Part shown: positions 35,759 through 44,481 of the stretch, one piece after another | Layout: each line of letters opens with the position of its first letter | Numbering within the stretch: the stretch's first letter is position 1 | Assembly: GCA_001874005.1 (NCBI GenBank) | Contig: MNYJ01000138.1 | Location: 1-64,000 of the forward strand | Direction of reading: 5' to 3' | Source: Desulfobacteraceae bacterium CG2_30_51_40 | GTDB taxonomy: Bacteria > Desulfobacterota > DSM-4660 > Desulfatiglandales > Desulfatiglandaceae | Length of the DNA: 64,000 nt | Notes under the pieces: model-generated | Database searches by the model: none | What the model saw: the letters and a program-made list of their open reading frames with translations, nothing else | What the model was told of the DNA's origin: nothing | Made by a program: the position numbers and the translations under genes

Positions 35759-36517
35759 TCAGAAAAAAAGGCCGATTTCAAGAAAAGGGCCTCCCGTCCA
35801 ACTGATGATGCGGAGCCCTCTTCTGTCCAGCTGGGCGTCTTCGTAACGATAGCCGGCCGCTATAAAGGCCGGGCCGATCAAGTTGTACTTGACCCTGCCG
35901 AGAAGATCATAAAAGTAATCCGCTGAGCCGAGAGAGATGATGCGCGCCTCGGCTTCAAGGGAAAGGCTTTTGATGATCTGCAATTGCCCGCCCAGGTAGA
36001 GCATGGGAAGCGGAACGGTATATTGTTTGGATTCGGAAACGCCGCTTTGGCTGACTGTGACGTCAAGATCAACCAGTTTGATATTAAGGCCTGCGTCAAT
36101 ATTGAGTTTTCCCAGTGTGGCTGTTTTAATGAAGGGTATTCCGTAGTAGAGGGCAAGATCATATTCATCCATCTCAAGACTGGAGGAAAGGGGGCTGGCA
36201 TTTGAAAATAAAATATCTCCGAAAACAAAGTCTCCTGTGCTTGATCCGTCTCCGTCGTTTTTTACGCGTGAGAACATGAAATAGATGTTCGGAATCATAA
36301 GAGGCATGTCAACCTTGACTCTTCCAAATATTCTAACATCATATCCAAGCTTGAGATCGTCTTCGAGACTTACCGGGTCGCCCCTGTAAGCTAGGTCTCC
36401 TTGAGGCTTTACGTTCCAAACGCCTAGAGCAGCCTCTATGCCTATGGCAGCCGCGTTTAACGGCAGAAATAAAAAGCTCAGTACCGCAAGGATATACAGG
36501 CTCTTTCCGAACTTCAT
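35759..36517 (-). CDS. Outer-membrane beta-barrel protein (TIGR04219-like)
   Basis: A 252-residue exported protein. It has a signal peptide (MKFGKSLYILAVLSFLFLPL, cut after AAA), then alternating polar/hydrophobic strands: EAALGVWNVKPQGDLAYRG, LKLGYDVRIFGRVKVDM, LDVTV, LRIISWTGG, ending in the aromatic terminal GLFF typical of outer-membrane barrels. The G-x-W-N-x-x-P-x-G-D start resembles the TIGR04219 family. I chose ATG 36517, with GGAGGAAAG upstream. It is downstream of acpP and fabF on the same strand. Confidence 0.8.
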   Translation of the reverse strand: MKFGKSLYILAVLSFLFLPLNAAAIGIEAALGVWNVKPQGDLAYRGDPVSLEDDLKLGYDVRIFGRVKVDMPLMIPNIYFMFSRVKNDGDGSSTGDFVFGDILFSNASPLSSSLEMDEYDLALYYGIPFIKTATLGKLNIDAGLNIKLVDLDVTVSQSGVSESKQYTVPLPMLYLGGQLQIIKSLSLEAEARIISLGSADYFYDLLGRVKYNLIGPAFIAAGYRYEDAQLDRRGLRIISWTGGPFLEIGLFF

Positions 36518-36609
36518 AGGTCTTTCCTCCCTGGTCACGAAATACTCCCCATACTGAAGCCGCAGAACGTTGATCCGCAATCGGCTTCCTTTGAATCAGC
36601 ACCCTTATG

Positions 36610-36867
36610 TCATTGCTTTTCGGGGATCACTTTCATCAGATAACTCACAATATCTCTAACGAATTTGAATCCCTGGATGGCCTCATCCGGAATTTGAATC
36701 CCGTACTGTTCTTCGAATTCAAATACCATCTCAACCGCGTCCAGTGAATCCATACCCAGGTCGTCCACAAGGGATGAATCCATGTTGATCTGGTCCTTTT
36801 CGACCTTACCCTTGTCGGCAAGGACGGCTATTACCTTTTCACTTATCTCTTTTTCTGTGTATGCCAT
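36610..36867 (-). CDS. acpP: Acyl carrier protein
   Basis: An 85-residue acidic helical protein with the phosphopantetheine-attachment serine in LGMDSLDAVEMVFEFEE. AAGGAGAGG precedes the ATG. It lies between an fabF-type synthase (155 bases upstream) and an outer-membrane protein; fabD, fabG and fabH are absent here, so this may be a second ACP or a split fatty-acid locus. Confidence 0.94.
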   Translation of the reverse strand: MAYTEKEISEKVIAVLADKGKVEKDQINMDSSLVDDLGMDSLDAVEMVFEFEEQYGIQIPDEAIQGFKFVRDIVSYLMKVIPEKQ

Positions 36868-37022
36868 AAAAAAGGCTTCCTCTCCTTCTTTGATTATTAT
36901 AGAAATCCCTAAACTTCGCCTTTACCGAAGACAATAAAGGCGTGATGTCTTTTCCTACTCCGGCCCCCTTCTCTGTGGCCTCTCAGGGCGTGATAATAAA
37001 TTTATAACCCCCGGGACCTTCA

Positions 37023-38267
37023 TTATTCATATCGCTTAAAGACAAGACATGCGTTTACGCTTCCAAAGCCGAAGCCGTTTGAAAGAACGGTCTCTATTTT
37101 CGCTTCTCTGGGCTCGTTGGGGACATAGTCCAGGTCGCATACAGGATCTTTTGTGTGATAATTGATAGTGGCCGGGATCACCTGATGCTCCAGTACAAGG
37201 CAGCATACAACGGCCTCTATGGCCCCCGCCGCGCCTATTGAGTGCCCGATCATGGATTTGGTTGAAGATATGGGGATATTGTAGGCTTCTTCTTTGAATA
37301 ACCTCTTTATGCCGTTTGTTTCAGCGGCGTCATTGGCAACCGTGCTTGTCCCGTGGGCGTTTATATAATCCACGGAATCAACCTCTGCATCCTTGAGAGC
37401 AAGTGCCATTGCCTCGGCTGCGTCCTCGCCTCCGGCCTGAGGCATAGCGATATGATAGGCCCCGCTTGTAAGACCGTAGCCCGCTATTTCCGCGTAGATT
37501 TTTGCACTGCGGCGGCGGGCGTGCTCCAGTTCTTCCAGTACCAGCACGGCCCCGCCTTCTCCCATGACAAAGCCGTCCCTGTCCTTTTCAAAGGGCCTGC
37601 TTGCCTCCAGGGGCGAATCATTCCGCTTGGAGAGCACGCTTCTCATGGCGCAATAGGCCCCATAGGTAAATTGTGTGAGAGGCGCTTCGACTCCTCCCGC
37701 GAGGATGATGTCCGCATCGTCATGCTGAATCTTCCTAAATGCCTCACCGATGCCGTTATTTCCTGACGCGCAGGCGGTTGAGACCACCATGTTAGGGCCT
37801 CTGAGCCCGTACTCGATAGCTATGTGGGAGGATACTGCGTTAGGCGTAACCTTCGGCACGCTCATGGGATTGAAACGGAATGTCCCCTTTTCAAGTGCAA
37901 GTGCTATCTGTTCCTCGTGAAAGAGCGCCCCGCCCAGCCCTGAGCCGATTACCACTCCTATCCTGGTCCTGTTTTCTTTTTCAAGGTCAATGACGCTTTC
38001 CTTGATGGCCATGGAGGCCGCGGCCATTCCGAAATGGACGAATCGGTCAACCCTCTTGGCCTTCTTCTCCGGCATAAAGGCCTCGGGTCTGAAATCTTTT
38101 ACCTCCGCTGCGATCCTGGAATCAAAATGGGATGCGTCAAAGCAAGTAACCGGACCTGCTCCTGATCGTCCCTTGAGATTGGCCTCCCAGAAGGCTTCAA
38201 CGCCTATTCCATTGGCCGCTACTACACCCCGCCCTGTGACTACAACCCTTTTTCGGTTAAAACCCAT
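37023..38267 (-). CDS. fabF: Beta-ketoacyl-ACP synthase II
   Basis: A thiolase-fold condensing enzyme for chain elongation with malonyl-ACP. The catalytic triad is visible: Cys in VSTACASGNNG (about 165), His in NAHGTSTVAND (about 303) and His in KSMIGHSIGAAGA (about 340). The C-terminal glycine-rich NGFGFGSVNA is present. The length is 414 residues. GGGAG precedes the ATG. With acpP and an outer-membrane protein downstream, it could serve a special lipid or envelope product rather than bulk fatty acids. Confidence 0.93.
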   Translation of the reverse strand: MGFNRKRVVVTGRGVVAANGIGVEAFWEANLKGRSGAGPVTCFDASHFDSRIAAEVKDFRPEAFMPEKKAKRVDRFVHFGMAAASMAIKESVIDLEKENRTRIGVVIGSGLGGALFHEEQIALALEKGTFRFNPMSVPKVTPNAVSSHIAIEYGLRGPNMVVSTACASGNNGIGEAFRKIQHDDADIILAGGVEAPLTQFTYGAYCAMRSVLSKRNDSPLEASRPFEKDRDGFVMGEGGAVLVLEELEHARRRSAKIYAEIAGYGLTSGAYHIAMPQAGGEDAAEAMALALKDAEVDSVDYINAHGTSTVANDAAETNGIKRLFKEEAYNIPISSTKSMIGHSIGAAGAIEAVVCCLVLEHQVIPATINYHTKDPVCDLDYVPNEPREAKIETVLSNGFGFGSVNACLVFKRYE

Positions 38268-38295
38268 AAATTCTCCCTGGAAACCGCAAACGAAG

Positions 38296-38427
38296 GTATC
38301 AGCTCAAAGATTCGGGGTAGGTGCGGCTTCAGCCGCATGGGAACCGTGCGCCCTGCGCCTGAAGGCGCACCTACAGAAGCTGATTCCTGGTCTGCGCAAA
38401 GCCATCCCCCCAATCATGAGCCGATAC
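38296..38427 (-). repeat. REPIN-like element, copy 2 (inverted)
   Basis: It starts GTATCAGCTCAAAGATTCGG and ends with the inverse CAATCATGAGCCGATAC. Inside are GGTAGGTGCGGCTTCAGCCG and CCTGAAGGCGCACCTACAG, two GTAG-type hairpins in inverted order. It is the most complete copy with both ends visible. Confidence 0.82.
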
Positions 38428-38452
38428 AAACGAAGTTTATTTAAATGAAAAT

Positions 38453-38575
38453 ACATCGTCATACAGGCGAAGCCTGTCCCAAATCTCGATCCGGGAGCCC
38501 GTATCCAGTCTTTTTTCCGGCCTTTGCCTGAATGACGACCTGGATTCCGAATCGAATCCGGAATGACGTGCGGCA
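38453..38575. repeat. CATTCCGG-type repeat array
   Basis: CAGGCGAAGCCTGTCCCAAA, GATCCGGGAGCCCGTATCCA and CTGGATTCCGAATCGAATCC with GGAATGACG are family units. They fill part of the 732-base gap upstream of fabF. Confidence 0.65.
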
Positions 38576-38576
38576 A

Positions 38577-38960
38577 TTTCATCCTTCGTTGTGCCCTATC
38601 CGGGCATGACCGTTAGACTAGAGATCATCCATTGAAGGACTTTCATTAAATACTATGAAGAGCAAATCCCGGTCAAGGGATCATTGTGCTTGCATTATTC
38701 AGGGCGCTTTCGTAGCGTGTTAGCGTTTGTGATGCCGGTTTTTTAGGCGATGACCTTGAGGTTGATTCCAATTGCAATGCCCTAAATGGGGCGCAACCAA
38801 GGATGAAAATCACCCCCACCCCTCCCTCCCCCGTCGAGGGGGAGGGAATAATGCCGCCGCATCCTGACGTTTCGACGGTAAGGGGAAGGAATAATGCCGC
38901 TACATCCCGACGTTTCGACGTAAAAGGGGGAGGGAATAATAGGAAGGGGCATTCTCTATT
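38577..38960. repeat. C/G-rich palindromic repeats with an internal tandem duplication
   Basis: CGTTGTGCCCTATCCGGGCA at 38588 and GATGAAAATCACCCCCACCC at 38801 belong to the family. Between about 38846 and 38945 a unit of about 47 bases (GGGAATAATGCCGCCGCATC then GACGTTTCGACG) occurs twice in tandem with few differences. A reverse-oriented relative is at 53965-54045. About 150 bases at 38625-38775 show nothing recognisable. Confidence 0.65.
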
Positions 38961-38999
38961 TTCTTGTAATGTCTCTACAGGTAAGGGGGGGATGGTTGG

Positions 39000-39755
39000 T
39001 TGAGTAAGGCGCAGCAGTTCAGAACAAAGGGCCTTGCCCGGATAATCCATTATGCCCTGGCAATAGCTCCTTTTGAGTTCTGCCTTATCCCTGACAGGGA
39101 TGGTTTTGTGAGCACCAAGGAACTCCTCCAGGCCCTGCATGAAGACGCGGATACCGCCTATGTGAGGGAGTCTCATCTGAGGGAGATATGCTGGGGTGAG
39201 GAAAGAGAGTCCTTTGAACTTGAAGGAAGCCGCATGAGGGCAAGGCAGAGGCGCTGGGAGTTTTCAGATGCGCCGATGCCTGCTGTGCCCAAAATACTCT
39301 ATACGGCGGTAAGAAAAAGGGCACACGCATTTACCATAGAAAAGGGCCTGTTTTCACACGGAGATAGATTCCTGGTTCTCTGCGGGGACAGAGAAACCGC
39401 GCTTCGCATGGGAAGGAGGCGTGACAGCGATCCTGTGATAATTGAGGTCATGGCAGAGGCGGGTAGAAGAAAAAATACAGCTTTTTTCGAATTCGGCTCA
39501 CTTGTACTGAGCAGGGAAATACCTCCGGAATTCATCGCCGGGCCGCCTGTCCCGATGGATCGGATGGAGATGGCAAAGGCCGCTGCCACTGAGGTTAAGA
39601 GGCCGGAGCAAAGGGGCCCCCAGTCACAGAAACAGGCCGGGTCGTTTCTGCTTGATCTTGAAAGAGACCCTGACACCGCAAGGAGGATCAAGGGGAGGAA
39701 ACAGAAGGGCTGGAAGGAGGACGCGAGGCGATTCAGACGGGATAAGGGCACGTGA
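39000..39755 (+). CDS. KptA/Tpt1-like RNA 2'-phosphotransferase homologue, degenerate
   Basis: The order of segments follows KptA: ...IIHYALAI...LIPDRDGFVSTKELL..., ...SFELEGSRMRARQRR..., ...KILYTAVRK..., IEKGL, VLCGDRETALRMGRR, then FFEFGSLVLSREIPPEFI. But the catalytic pair in L-R-H-K-P reads L-A-I-A-P, and R-A-R-Q-G-H reads R-A-R-Q-R-R. Several active-site residues of classical KptA are therefore missing, so the NAD-dependent 2'-phosphate removal is doubtful. A basic 50-residue C-terminal tail is extra. The start is TTG 39000. It converges with and overlaps mtaB by 23 bases. Confidence 0.65.
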   Translation: MSKAQQFRTKGLARIIHYALAIAPFEFCLIPDRDGFVSTKELLQALHEDADTAYVRESHLREICWGEERESFELEGSRMRARQRRWEFSDAPMPAVPKILYTAVRKRAHAFTIEKGLFSHGDRFLVLCGDRETALRMGRRRDSDPVIIEVMAEAGRRKNTAFFEFGSLVLSREIPPEFIAGPPVPMDRMEMAKAAATEVKRPEQRGPQSQKQAGSFLLDLERDPDTARRIKGRKQKGWKEDARRFRRDKGT

Positions 39756-41070
39756 TCTCTTTTCCCAATACCTTTTGCCCCCTCAGGCATGCGGCCTTTA
39801 CCATTTTGATCCCGTCGGCCGCTTTTGAGTCAAGCGGAACAAAGAGAACAGGGATGTAGTTGTCGCTTGTTCCGCACAGGAGGTCTTCCTCTTCCTTGGA
39901 TATTCCTTCCGATACGACTTCGAGCGTCTTGCCAAGAAAGCTCTTGTGGAAAGCATCTCTTTTTTCCCTTCCAAGGGCCCTCAATAGGCCGGTTCTCGCC
40001 CTGATGTCAGCCGGTTCCACCCTCCCTGCAAAGGAAGCGGCCGGGGTTCCCTTTCGCGGGGAGAAGGGAAAGACGTGGAGATATGTAATGGGAAGGCTGC
40101 GGATAAGAGAAAATGTGTTCATAAATGCCTTTTCGGATTCACCCGGAAACCCGCTGATCACATCCACTCCTATTGCGCAAAAAGGGATCCTTGATCGGAT
40201 GTTTTCTATTAAGGACTCAAACTGGTCCGTGGAATAGTGGCGGTTCATACACCTAAGTATTGCGTCATCACCGCTTTGGAGCGGAATATGGAAGTGGGGG
40301 CATATACATGGCTCTTTTCTGACAAGCCCTATAATTTCATCATCAATCTCATTGGGTTCAATGGAACTTAATCTGATCCTCAAAGGCAGGCGCCTTTCAG
40401 TCACCTTTCTCAGAAGTGAAGCTAGAGATATCTTCGGGCTTAGGTCCCTTCCGTATCTTCCAAGGTGTATGCCCGTCAGAACTACCTCGCAGATACCATG
40501 TACTGCCATCTCCTCCATCACCGAAACGGCCTTTTCGGGATCAAGACTCCTTGAAGGCCCCCTTGCCTTGGGCACTATGCAGTAACTGCAGAAAGCCTCG
40601 CAGCCGTCCTGAATCTTAAGAAACGCCCTGGCCCTGCCCGCAAATAGCCTTACAGGCATCTGCTCAAAGGCCTGGCCTGCGTGAAAGGGCCTGGTGTGAT
40701 TCTTTGAGAGGTTTTCTTGAAAGGCCTTTCTTATCAGGAAGGGGAGGTCTTTCTTATCATTGTTCCCTGTCAGGAGGCTGATGCCTTCAATTTGACCGAG
40801 TTCTTCGGGAAAGGCCTGTACATAACAGCCAACAGCGGCTACAAACGCCCCGGGATTTTCCTTTATTGCCTTTCTAATGCTCTGGCGGCTTTGCTTGGAC
40901 GCCGTGCCGGTTACGGTGCAGGTATTTATGATCACAATGTCGGCACGTTCATTGTCAGGCGCCCTTAAGAATCCGTATTCTACTAGAGACTCGGACAGAA
41001 AGGCGGATTCGTACTGGTTGACCTTGCATCCGAGGGTTATCATCCTGAATGAGGGGGAAGTTCCTTTCAT
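39733..41070 (-). CDS. mtaB: tRNA t6A37 methylthiotransferase MtaB-type
   Basis: A radical-SAM enzyme that adds methylthio to t6A37 of tRNA. The N-terminal UPF0004 domain starts ITLGCKVNQYES with the first cluster cysteine (others in INTCTVT and AVGCYVQ). The radical-SAM triplet is CEAFCSYCIVPKARG, and a C-terminal TRAM-like region follows. LGCKVNQYES favours MtaB over MiaB or RimO. The length is 445 residues. Its ATG overlaps the mnmA stop (ATGA), so two tRNA-modification enzymes are coupled. Confidence 0.93.
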   Translation of the reverse strand: MKGTSPSFRMITLGCKVNQYESAFLSESLVEYGFLRAPDNERADIVIINTCTVTGTASKQSRQSIRKAIKENPGAFVAAVGCYVQAFPEELGQIEGISLLTGNNDKKDLPFLIRKAFQENLSKNHTRPFHAGQAFEQMPVRLFAGRARAFLKIQDGCEAFCSYCIVPKARGPSRSLDPEKAVSVMEEMAVHGICEVVLTGIHLGRYGRDLSPKISLASLLRKVTERRLPLRIRLSSIEPNEIDDEIIGLVRKEPCICPHFHIPLQSGDDAILRCMNRHYSTDQFESLIENIRSRIPFCAIGVDVISGFPGESEKAFMNTFSLIRSLPITYLHVFPFSPRKGTPAASFAGRVEPADIRARTGLLRALGREKRDAFHKSFLGKTLEVVSEGISKEEEDLLCGTSDNYIPVLFVPLDSKAADGIKMVKAACLRGQKVLGKEITCPYPV

Positions 41071-42116
41071 TTCTCAGACTGACTCTCTATCCATGCCCCG
41101 CCGATGACGCGGTTGCCCAGGTAGCATACGAGTGCCTGCCCAGGCGTGACCGCCCATTGAGGTTCATCAAATCTAAAGGTCACCATGCCCATCGGGAGTA
41201 TTTTAAGGGTGCCGGGAGAAGCCCTGTGCCTGTAACGTATCTGTGCTTCACATCGCAACTCTTTTTGGGTGAGTTCCTTCCCGGTCCAGACCCAGCCCGA
41301 GCCAGATACATCTCTTGTGAAGAGATCATCCTTCAGGCCCGTTACCACAAGATTTTTATCCGGCACAATGGATGTGACATAAAGGGGCCTTGGCGATGCA
41401 AGACCCATTCCGTGCCTCTGCCCGATGGTGTATCGGTGTATCCCTGAGTGTCTTCCAAGGACTTTACCTTCACGGTCAACTATATCTCCTGCCGGTAAAG
41501 GCCCGTATTCCTCAATCAGGGGGCGATAGCCCTCCTTACCGATAAAGCATATCTCCCTGCTCTCCCCCTGAGGGATGTGGGATATGCCGACCAACCTTCC
41601 GATTTCCTTTACTTCTGTTTTCTTCAGATACCCCAGGGGGAAGACCGCCCTGTCTATTATCTCACCTGACAAACGGTGGAGAAAATAAGACTGGTCCCTT
41701 GATGAGTCAAATCCCCTGAAGAGGCTTACTTCCTCCTCTTTTGGTCCTTTATCTGATATGGCATAGTGACCCGTTGCAATGTATCTGAGTCCGTGCTCCC
41801 TGGAGAAGGCAGACAGTGCCTCAAACTTTATAACACGGTTGCATAGAACGCACGGATTGGGGGTCTTTCCCTTTCTGTAAGATGCGACAAAGGCCTCTAT
41901 CACCTTTGCCCTGAATTGATCCGAGATATCTATCGTGTGGAGTTCTATCTCCAGGGCGTTAGAGATAGCCTTCACCTGACTGAGTCTCCTTTCAGCCGTA
42001 GAAGGAGGGGCGGGAAGGATCAGATGGAGGCCGATCACAGACCATCCGGAATGGGCCAGAAGCAGGGCAGCCACTGCGCTGTCAATGCCTCCGCTCATTG
42101 CCACCGCCACGCTCAA
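41067..42116 (-). CDS. mnmA: tRNA-specific 2-thiouridylase
   Basis: It makes the 2-thio group of U34 in tRNA Lys, Glu and Gln. The PP-loop AMSGGIDSAVAA, first catalytic cysteine NPCVLCNRVIKF, SRDQSYFLHRL and second cysteine SREICFIG are all present. I start at TTG 42116 just before the PP-loop, but no good ribosome site precedes it. TTG 42257, overlapping the stop of the ferredoxin gene, would add 47 residues. The gene lies between an NIL/ferredoxin and mtaB, suggesting a sulfur-relay and tRNA-thiolation operon. Confidence 0.92.
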   Translation of the reverse strand: MSVAVAMSGGIDSAVAALLLAHSGWSVIGLHLILPAPPSTAERRLSQVKAISNALEIELHTIDISDQFRAKVIEAFVASYRKGKTPNPCVLCNRVIKFEALSAFSREHGLRYIATGHYAISDKGPKEEEVSLFRGFDSSRDQSYFLHRLSGEIIDRAVFPLGYLKKTEVKEIGRLVGISHIPQGESREICFIGKEGYRPLIEEYGPLPAGDIVDREGKVLGRHSGIHRYTIGQRHGMGLASPRPLYVTSIVPDKNLVVTGLKDDLFTRDVSGSGWVWTGKELTQKELRCEAQIRYRHRASPGTLKILPMGMVTFRFDEPQWAVTPGQALVCYLGNRVIGGAWIESQSEK

Positions 42117-42253
42117 GGGTTTGGAAAAGCGCTGATTGCGATCACGGGAGAAGAGGCCTTGATGCCGGGGAGGGCCAACTGATACCCTTCCTGAACGGCC
42201 GGCAGGAATTTGATTTAGATGGTCTTTGAGATGGATCGCCGGGTTTCCCCTTG

Positions 42254-42679
42254 TCAAGATAGAAGGGCCTTGTTGAACCTGATTTCCATGGCCTTTGCCG
42301 GGCAGGCCGAGACGCAGAGTTCGCAGGCGCTGCATTTATCCCTGTCAAAGAGCACTTCCATCTGAGGCCTCTTTACGTAAAGGGCGCCGGTAGGGCATAC
42401 CGCGGTGCAGGCCCCGCACTGGAAGCATTTCCTGTCATCCCGCCTTATGTCCTGCCCGATGCTGTCAACCTGTATGCCGAGGCTCTTGAGATAACGAATA
42501 CCTCGCTGGAAGTTGGTCTTGTGGCCGCTCAGTTCCATGACCATGAATCCTTCTTCCCTGGGATAAATGGTCGCCTTCATGATATTGAAAGTAAGATCGA
42601 ATTTTTTTACCAGGCTGTAAACCACAGGTTTATTGGCCGTCTTCTTCGGGAAGCGAAGTGAAAGCATCTTGGAGTACAT
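42254..42679 (-). CDS. NIL-domain / 2[4Fe-4S] ferredoxin protein
   Basis: Residues 1-75 look like the NIL domain seen in methionine transporters and in ferredoxin fusions (RFPKKTANKPVVYSLVKKFD). Then two cluster motifs follow: CFQCGACTAVCPTGAL and CSACELCVSACPAKAM. In other anaerobes such NIL-ferredoxins take part in sulfur assimilation and homocysteine formation. Here it sits between an aminotransferase and mnmA; supplying sulfur or electrons to tRNA thiolation is an inference. AGGGGGT lies before the ATG. Confidence 0.88.
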   Translation of the reverse strand: MYSKMLSLRFPKKTANKPVVYSLVKKFDLTFNIMKATIYPREEGFMVMELSGHKTNFQRGIRYLKSLGIQVDSIGQDIRRDDRKCFQCGACTAVCPTGALYVKRPQMEVLFDRDKCSACELCVSACPAKAMEIRFNKALLS

Positions 42680-42684
42680 TTGCT

Positions 42685-43869
42685 TTACCCCCTGTGCCTC
42701 TTGATTACACGTTCAAAACCGGGAAGTGATTTCTCTATGACGTAATCAGACACGCAGTATGCGATTCTGAAATGCCCCGGGCCTCCGAAACCGCTACCGG
42801 GAACCGTAAGGATGTTTTCTTCCTGCAGCGCCGCAACAAAAGCAACGTCATCCTTGATGGGGGTCTCAGGGAAGAGGTAGAATGCCCCCTGAGGTCTAAC
42901 GATGCTGTAACCGAATGATGACAGGGCATCGCAGAGCTTATCCCTCTTTTTTTGATAGATATTTACATCCACTGCCTCATTCAGCAGCTCGGCCACTACC
43001 CTCTGCATAAGGGCCGGGGCGTTTACATATCCGAGGATGCGGTTGCAGAGGATCATCCCCTGCACCAGCATGGCCTTATCGGCAGTCTCAGGATGAACGG
43101 CGGCATATCCGATCCTTTCCCCCGGAAGTGAGAGATCCTTGGAAAAGGATGTCACGACGAAACTATCCCGGTATGTATCGAATATGCTCGGCACAATTAC
43201 TCCGTCATATACGATCTTTCTGTAAGGTTCGTCGGATATCATATAGATCGGCCGGCCGAGTCTTGAACTATGGTGGGAAAGCACTTCCGCAAGGCCCTCC
43301 AGTTCTTCCCTGCTGTAAACCTTTCCTGTGGGATTGTTTGGGGAGTCAATAAGTACGGCCTTGGTCTTTTCTGAAACAGCGTTGCTTATCAGGTCAAGAT
43401 CAAAGGAAAAACCTTTTTTTGTTGGGACTATTCTGGGGATCCCCTGATGGTTGTCCAGGTAAAAATTGTATTCCACAAAATAAGGGCTCGGTATGATCAC
43501 CTCATCACCCGGGTCCAGAATGGTCTTGAGTACCACGTTGAGGCCGCCCCCTGCCCCAACCGTCATTACTATATCTTCGGGAGAAAAGGCGGCGTTATTA
43601 GAAGAACTCAGATAGGCTGCTACCGCGCTCCTTGTGCCAGGTAAACCCGCGTTTGCCATGTAGGCGTGCCTGCCCGGCGTGGAGTCTTCCGCCTCCTTTC
43701 TCAGGACTTCTTTGAACCTTGGAGGCGGCTCCAGATTGGGATTTCCAAGGCTGAAGTCAAATACGTTTTCAGCTCCGAACCTGGCCTTACGCCTGGCTCC
43801 TTCCTCAAACATCTTCCTTATCCAGGAGGCCTTTGCAATGGCTCCTTCCACCTTCTTTGAGGTCGGCAT
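42685..43869 (-). CDS. Pyridoxal-phosphate aminotransferase, class I/II (AspB-like)
   Basis: A 394-residue fold-type I transaminase. It has SPNNPTGKVYS for substrate and cofactor contacts, and the PLP lysine is in TSFSKDLSLPGERIGYA. Near the N-terminus FDFSLGNPNLEPP matches the aspartate/methionine aminotransferase group. The amino donor is not determined by sequence. It begins a four-gene minus-strand operon with the NIL/ferredoxin, mnmA and mtaB. AAGGGGG precedes the ATG. Confidence 0.88.
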   Translation of the reverse strand: MPTSKKVEGAIAKASWIRKMFEEGARRKARFGAENVFDFSLGNPNLEPPPRFKEVLRKEAEDSTPGRHAYMANAGLPGTRSAVAAYLSSSNNAAFSPEDIVMTVGAGGGLNVVLKTILDPGDEVIIPSPYFVEYNFYLDNHQGIPRIVPTKKGFSFDLDLISNAVSEKTKAVLIDSPNNPTGKVYSREELEGLAEVLSHHSSRLGRPIYMISDEPYRKIVYDGVIVPSIFDTYRDSFVVTSFSKDLSLPGERIGYAAVHPETADKAMLVQGMILCNRILGYVNAPALMQRVVAELLNEAVDVNIYQKKRDKLCDALSSFGYSIVRPQGAFYLFPETPIKDDVAFVAALQEENILTVPGSGFGGPGHFRIAYCVSDYVIEKSLPGFERVIKRHRG

Positions 43870-44122
43870 GGATTTTCCCCCTTTCTTGACTTTCCAGACT
43901 CAGAATATGGTTTTGGCGGCGCTTGTCAACAAAAAACCCGCAGGTAATTGGTCTTGACACCTTCTAACGGTTCTTTTAGGCTTTTTGTGGCGGTGTCGTA
44001 ACACGTCAATAATCAGGGGCAACCCTACTGGATTCCGAGGAGGGCCGGGACAATGCCAGGGACAAAGCCCGGAGAGCGGCTTCTGACGGGGTACTGGACA
44101 GACTTCGCCACTATGATTATTT

Positions 44123-44266
44123 AGTGCCCATCCGTAAATGGCTATTTTCATCGATTTCGGCGTTGGGCTCAGATTTTAATCCTCGAAATACGTCAATGTA
44201 TTCCTGTGGTTAAAATTCTCGCCCGCCTTGAACTCGACGAAACTATCTCATTTCCGGATGCACACT
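44123..44266. repeat. 144-bp palindromic MITE-like element, copy 3 (inverted)
   Basis: It begins AGTGCCCATCCGTAAATG and ends CATTTCCGGATGCACACT. Its reverse complement matches copy 2 with about six differences over 144 bases by eye. It is in the 612-base spacer between the divergent aminotransferase and phosphofructokinase genes. Confidence 0.92.
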
Positions 44267-44289
44267 GTCTATTTTCATTGAAATCCCAG

Positions 44290-44385
44290 TGTCGTGAATG
44301 GGGTGCAGCGAAGAATAAGTATCTTCCCATTGACTATATCCCTTTTCCTCGAAAGGGTATGAGGGGGGGGTGGTTTTGATACAAA
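44290..44385. repeat. C/G-rich palindromic repeat, degenerate
   Basis: GAATGGGGTGCAGCGAAGAA followed by TTTTCCTCGAAAGGGTATGA and GGTTTTGATAC keeps the family layout with many changes. A fragment of the CAGCAGCCTGTT element lies at about 44458-44470, just before the phosphofructokinase ribosome site. The spacer holds no gene. Confidence 0.5.
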
Positions 44386-44481
44386 AAGGGCGGAGAAAGG
44401 CATCCTGGGATTTGTGCAGGAGTGACTTAAGTAAGGAGTAAAAAAAGCAGATAGGCTCAGCAGCCTGTTGATGGAGGTTTT

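Noticed and set aside
37990-38448. 152-residue + strand ORF over fabF start
   Set aside because: It is antisense to fabF and continues into a REPIN-like repeat.
38577-38960. Possible CRISPR array in the repeated C/G-rich region
   Set aside because: There are only two tandem units with imperfect spacing, the repeats are palindromic and scattered, and no cas gene is present.
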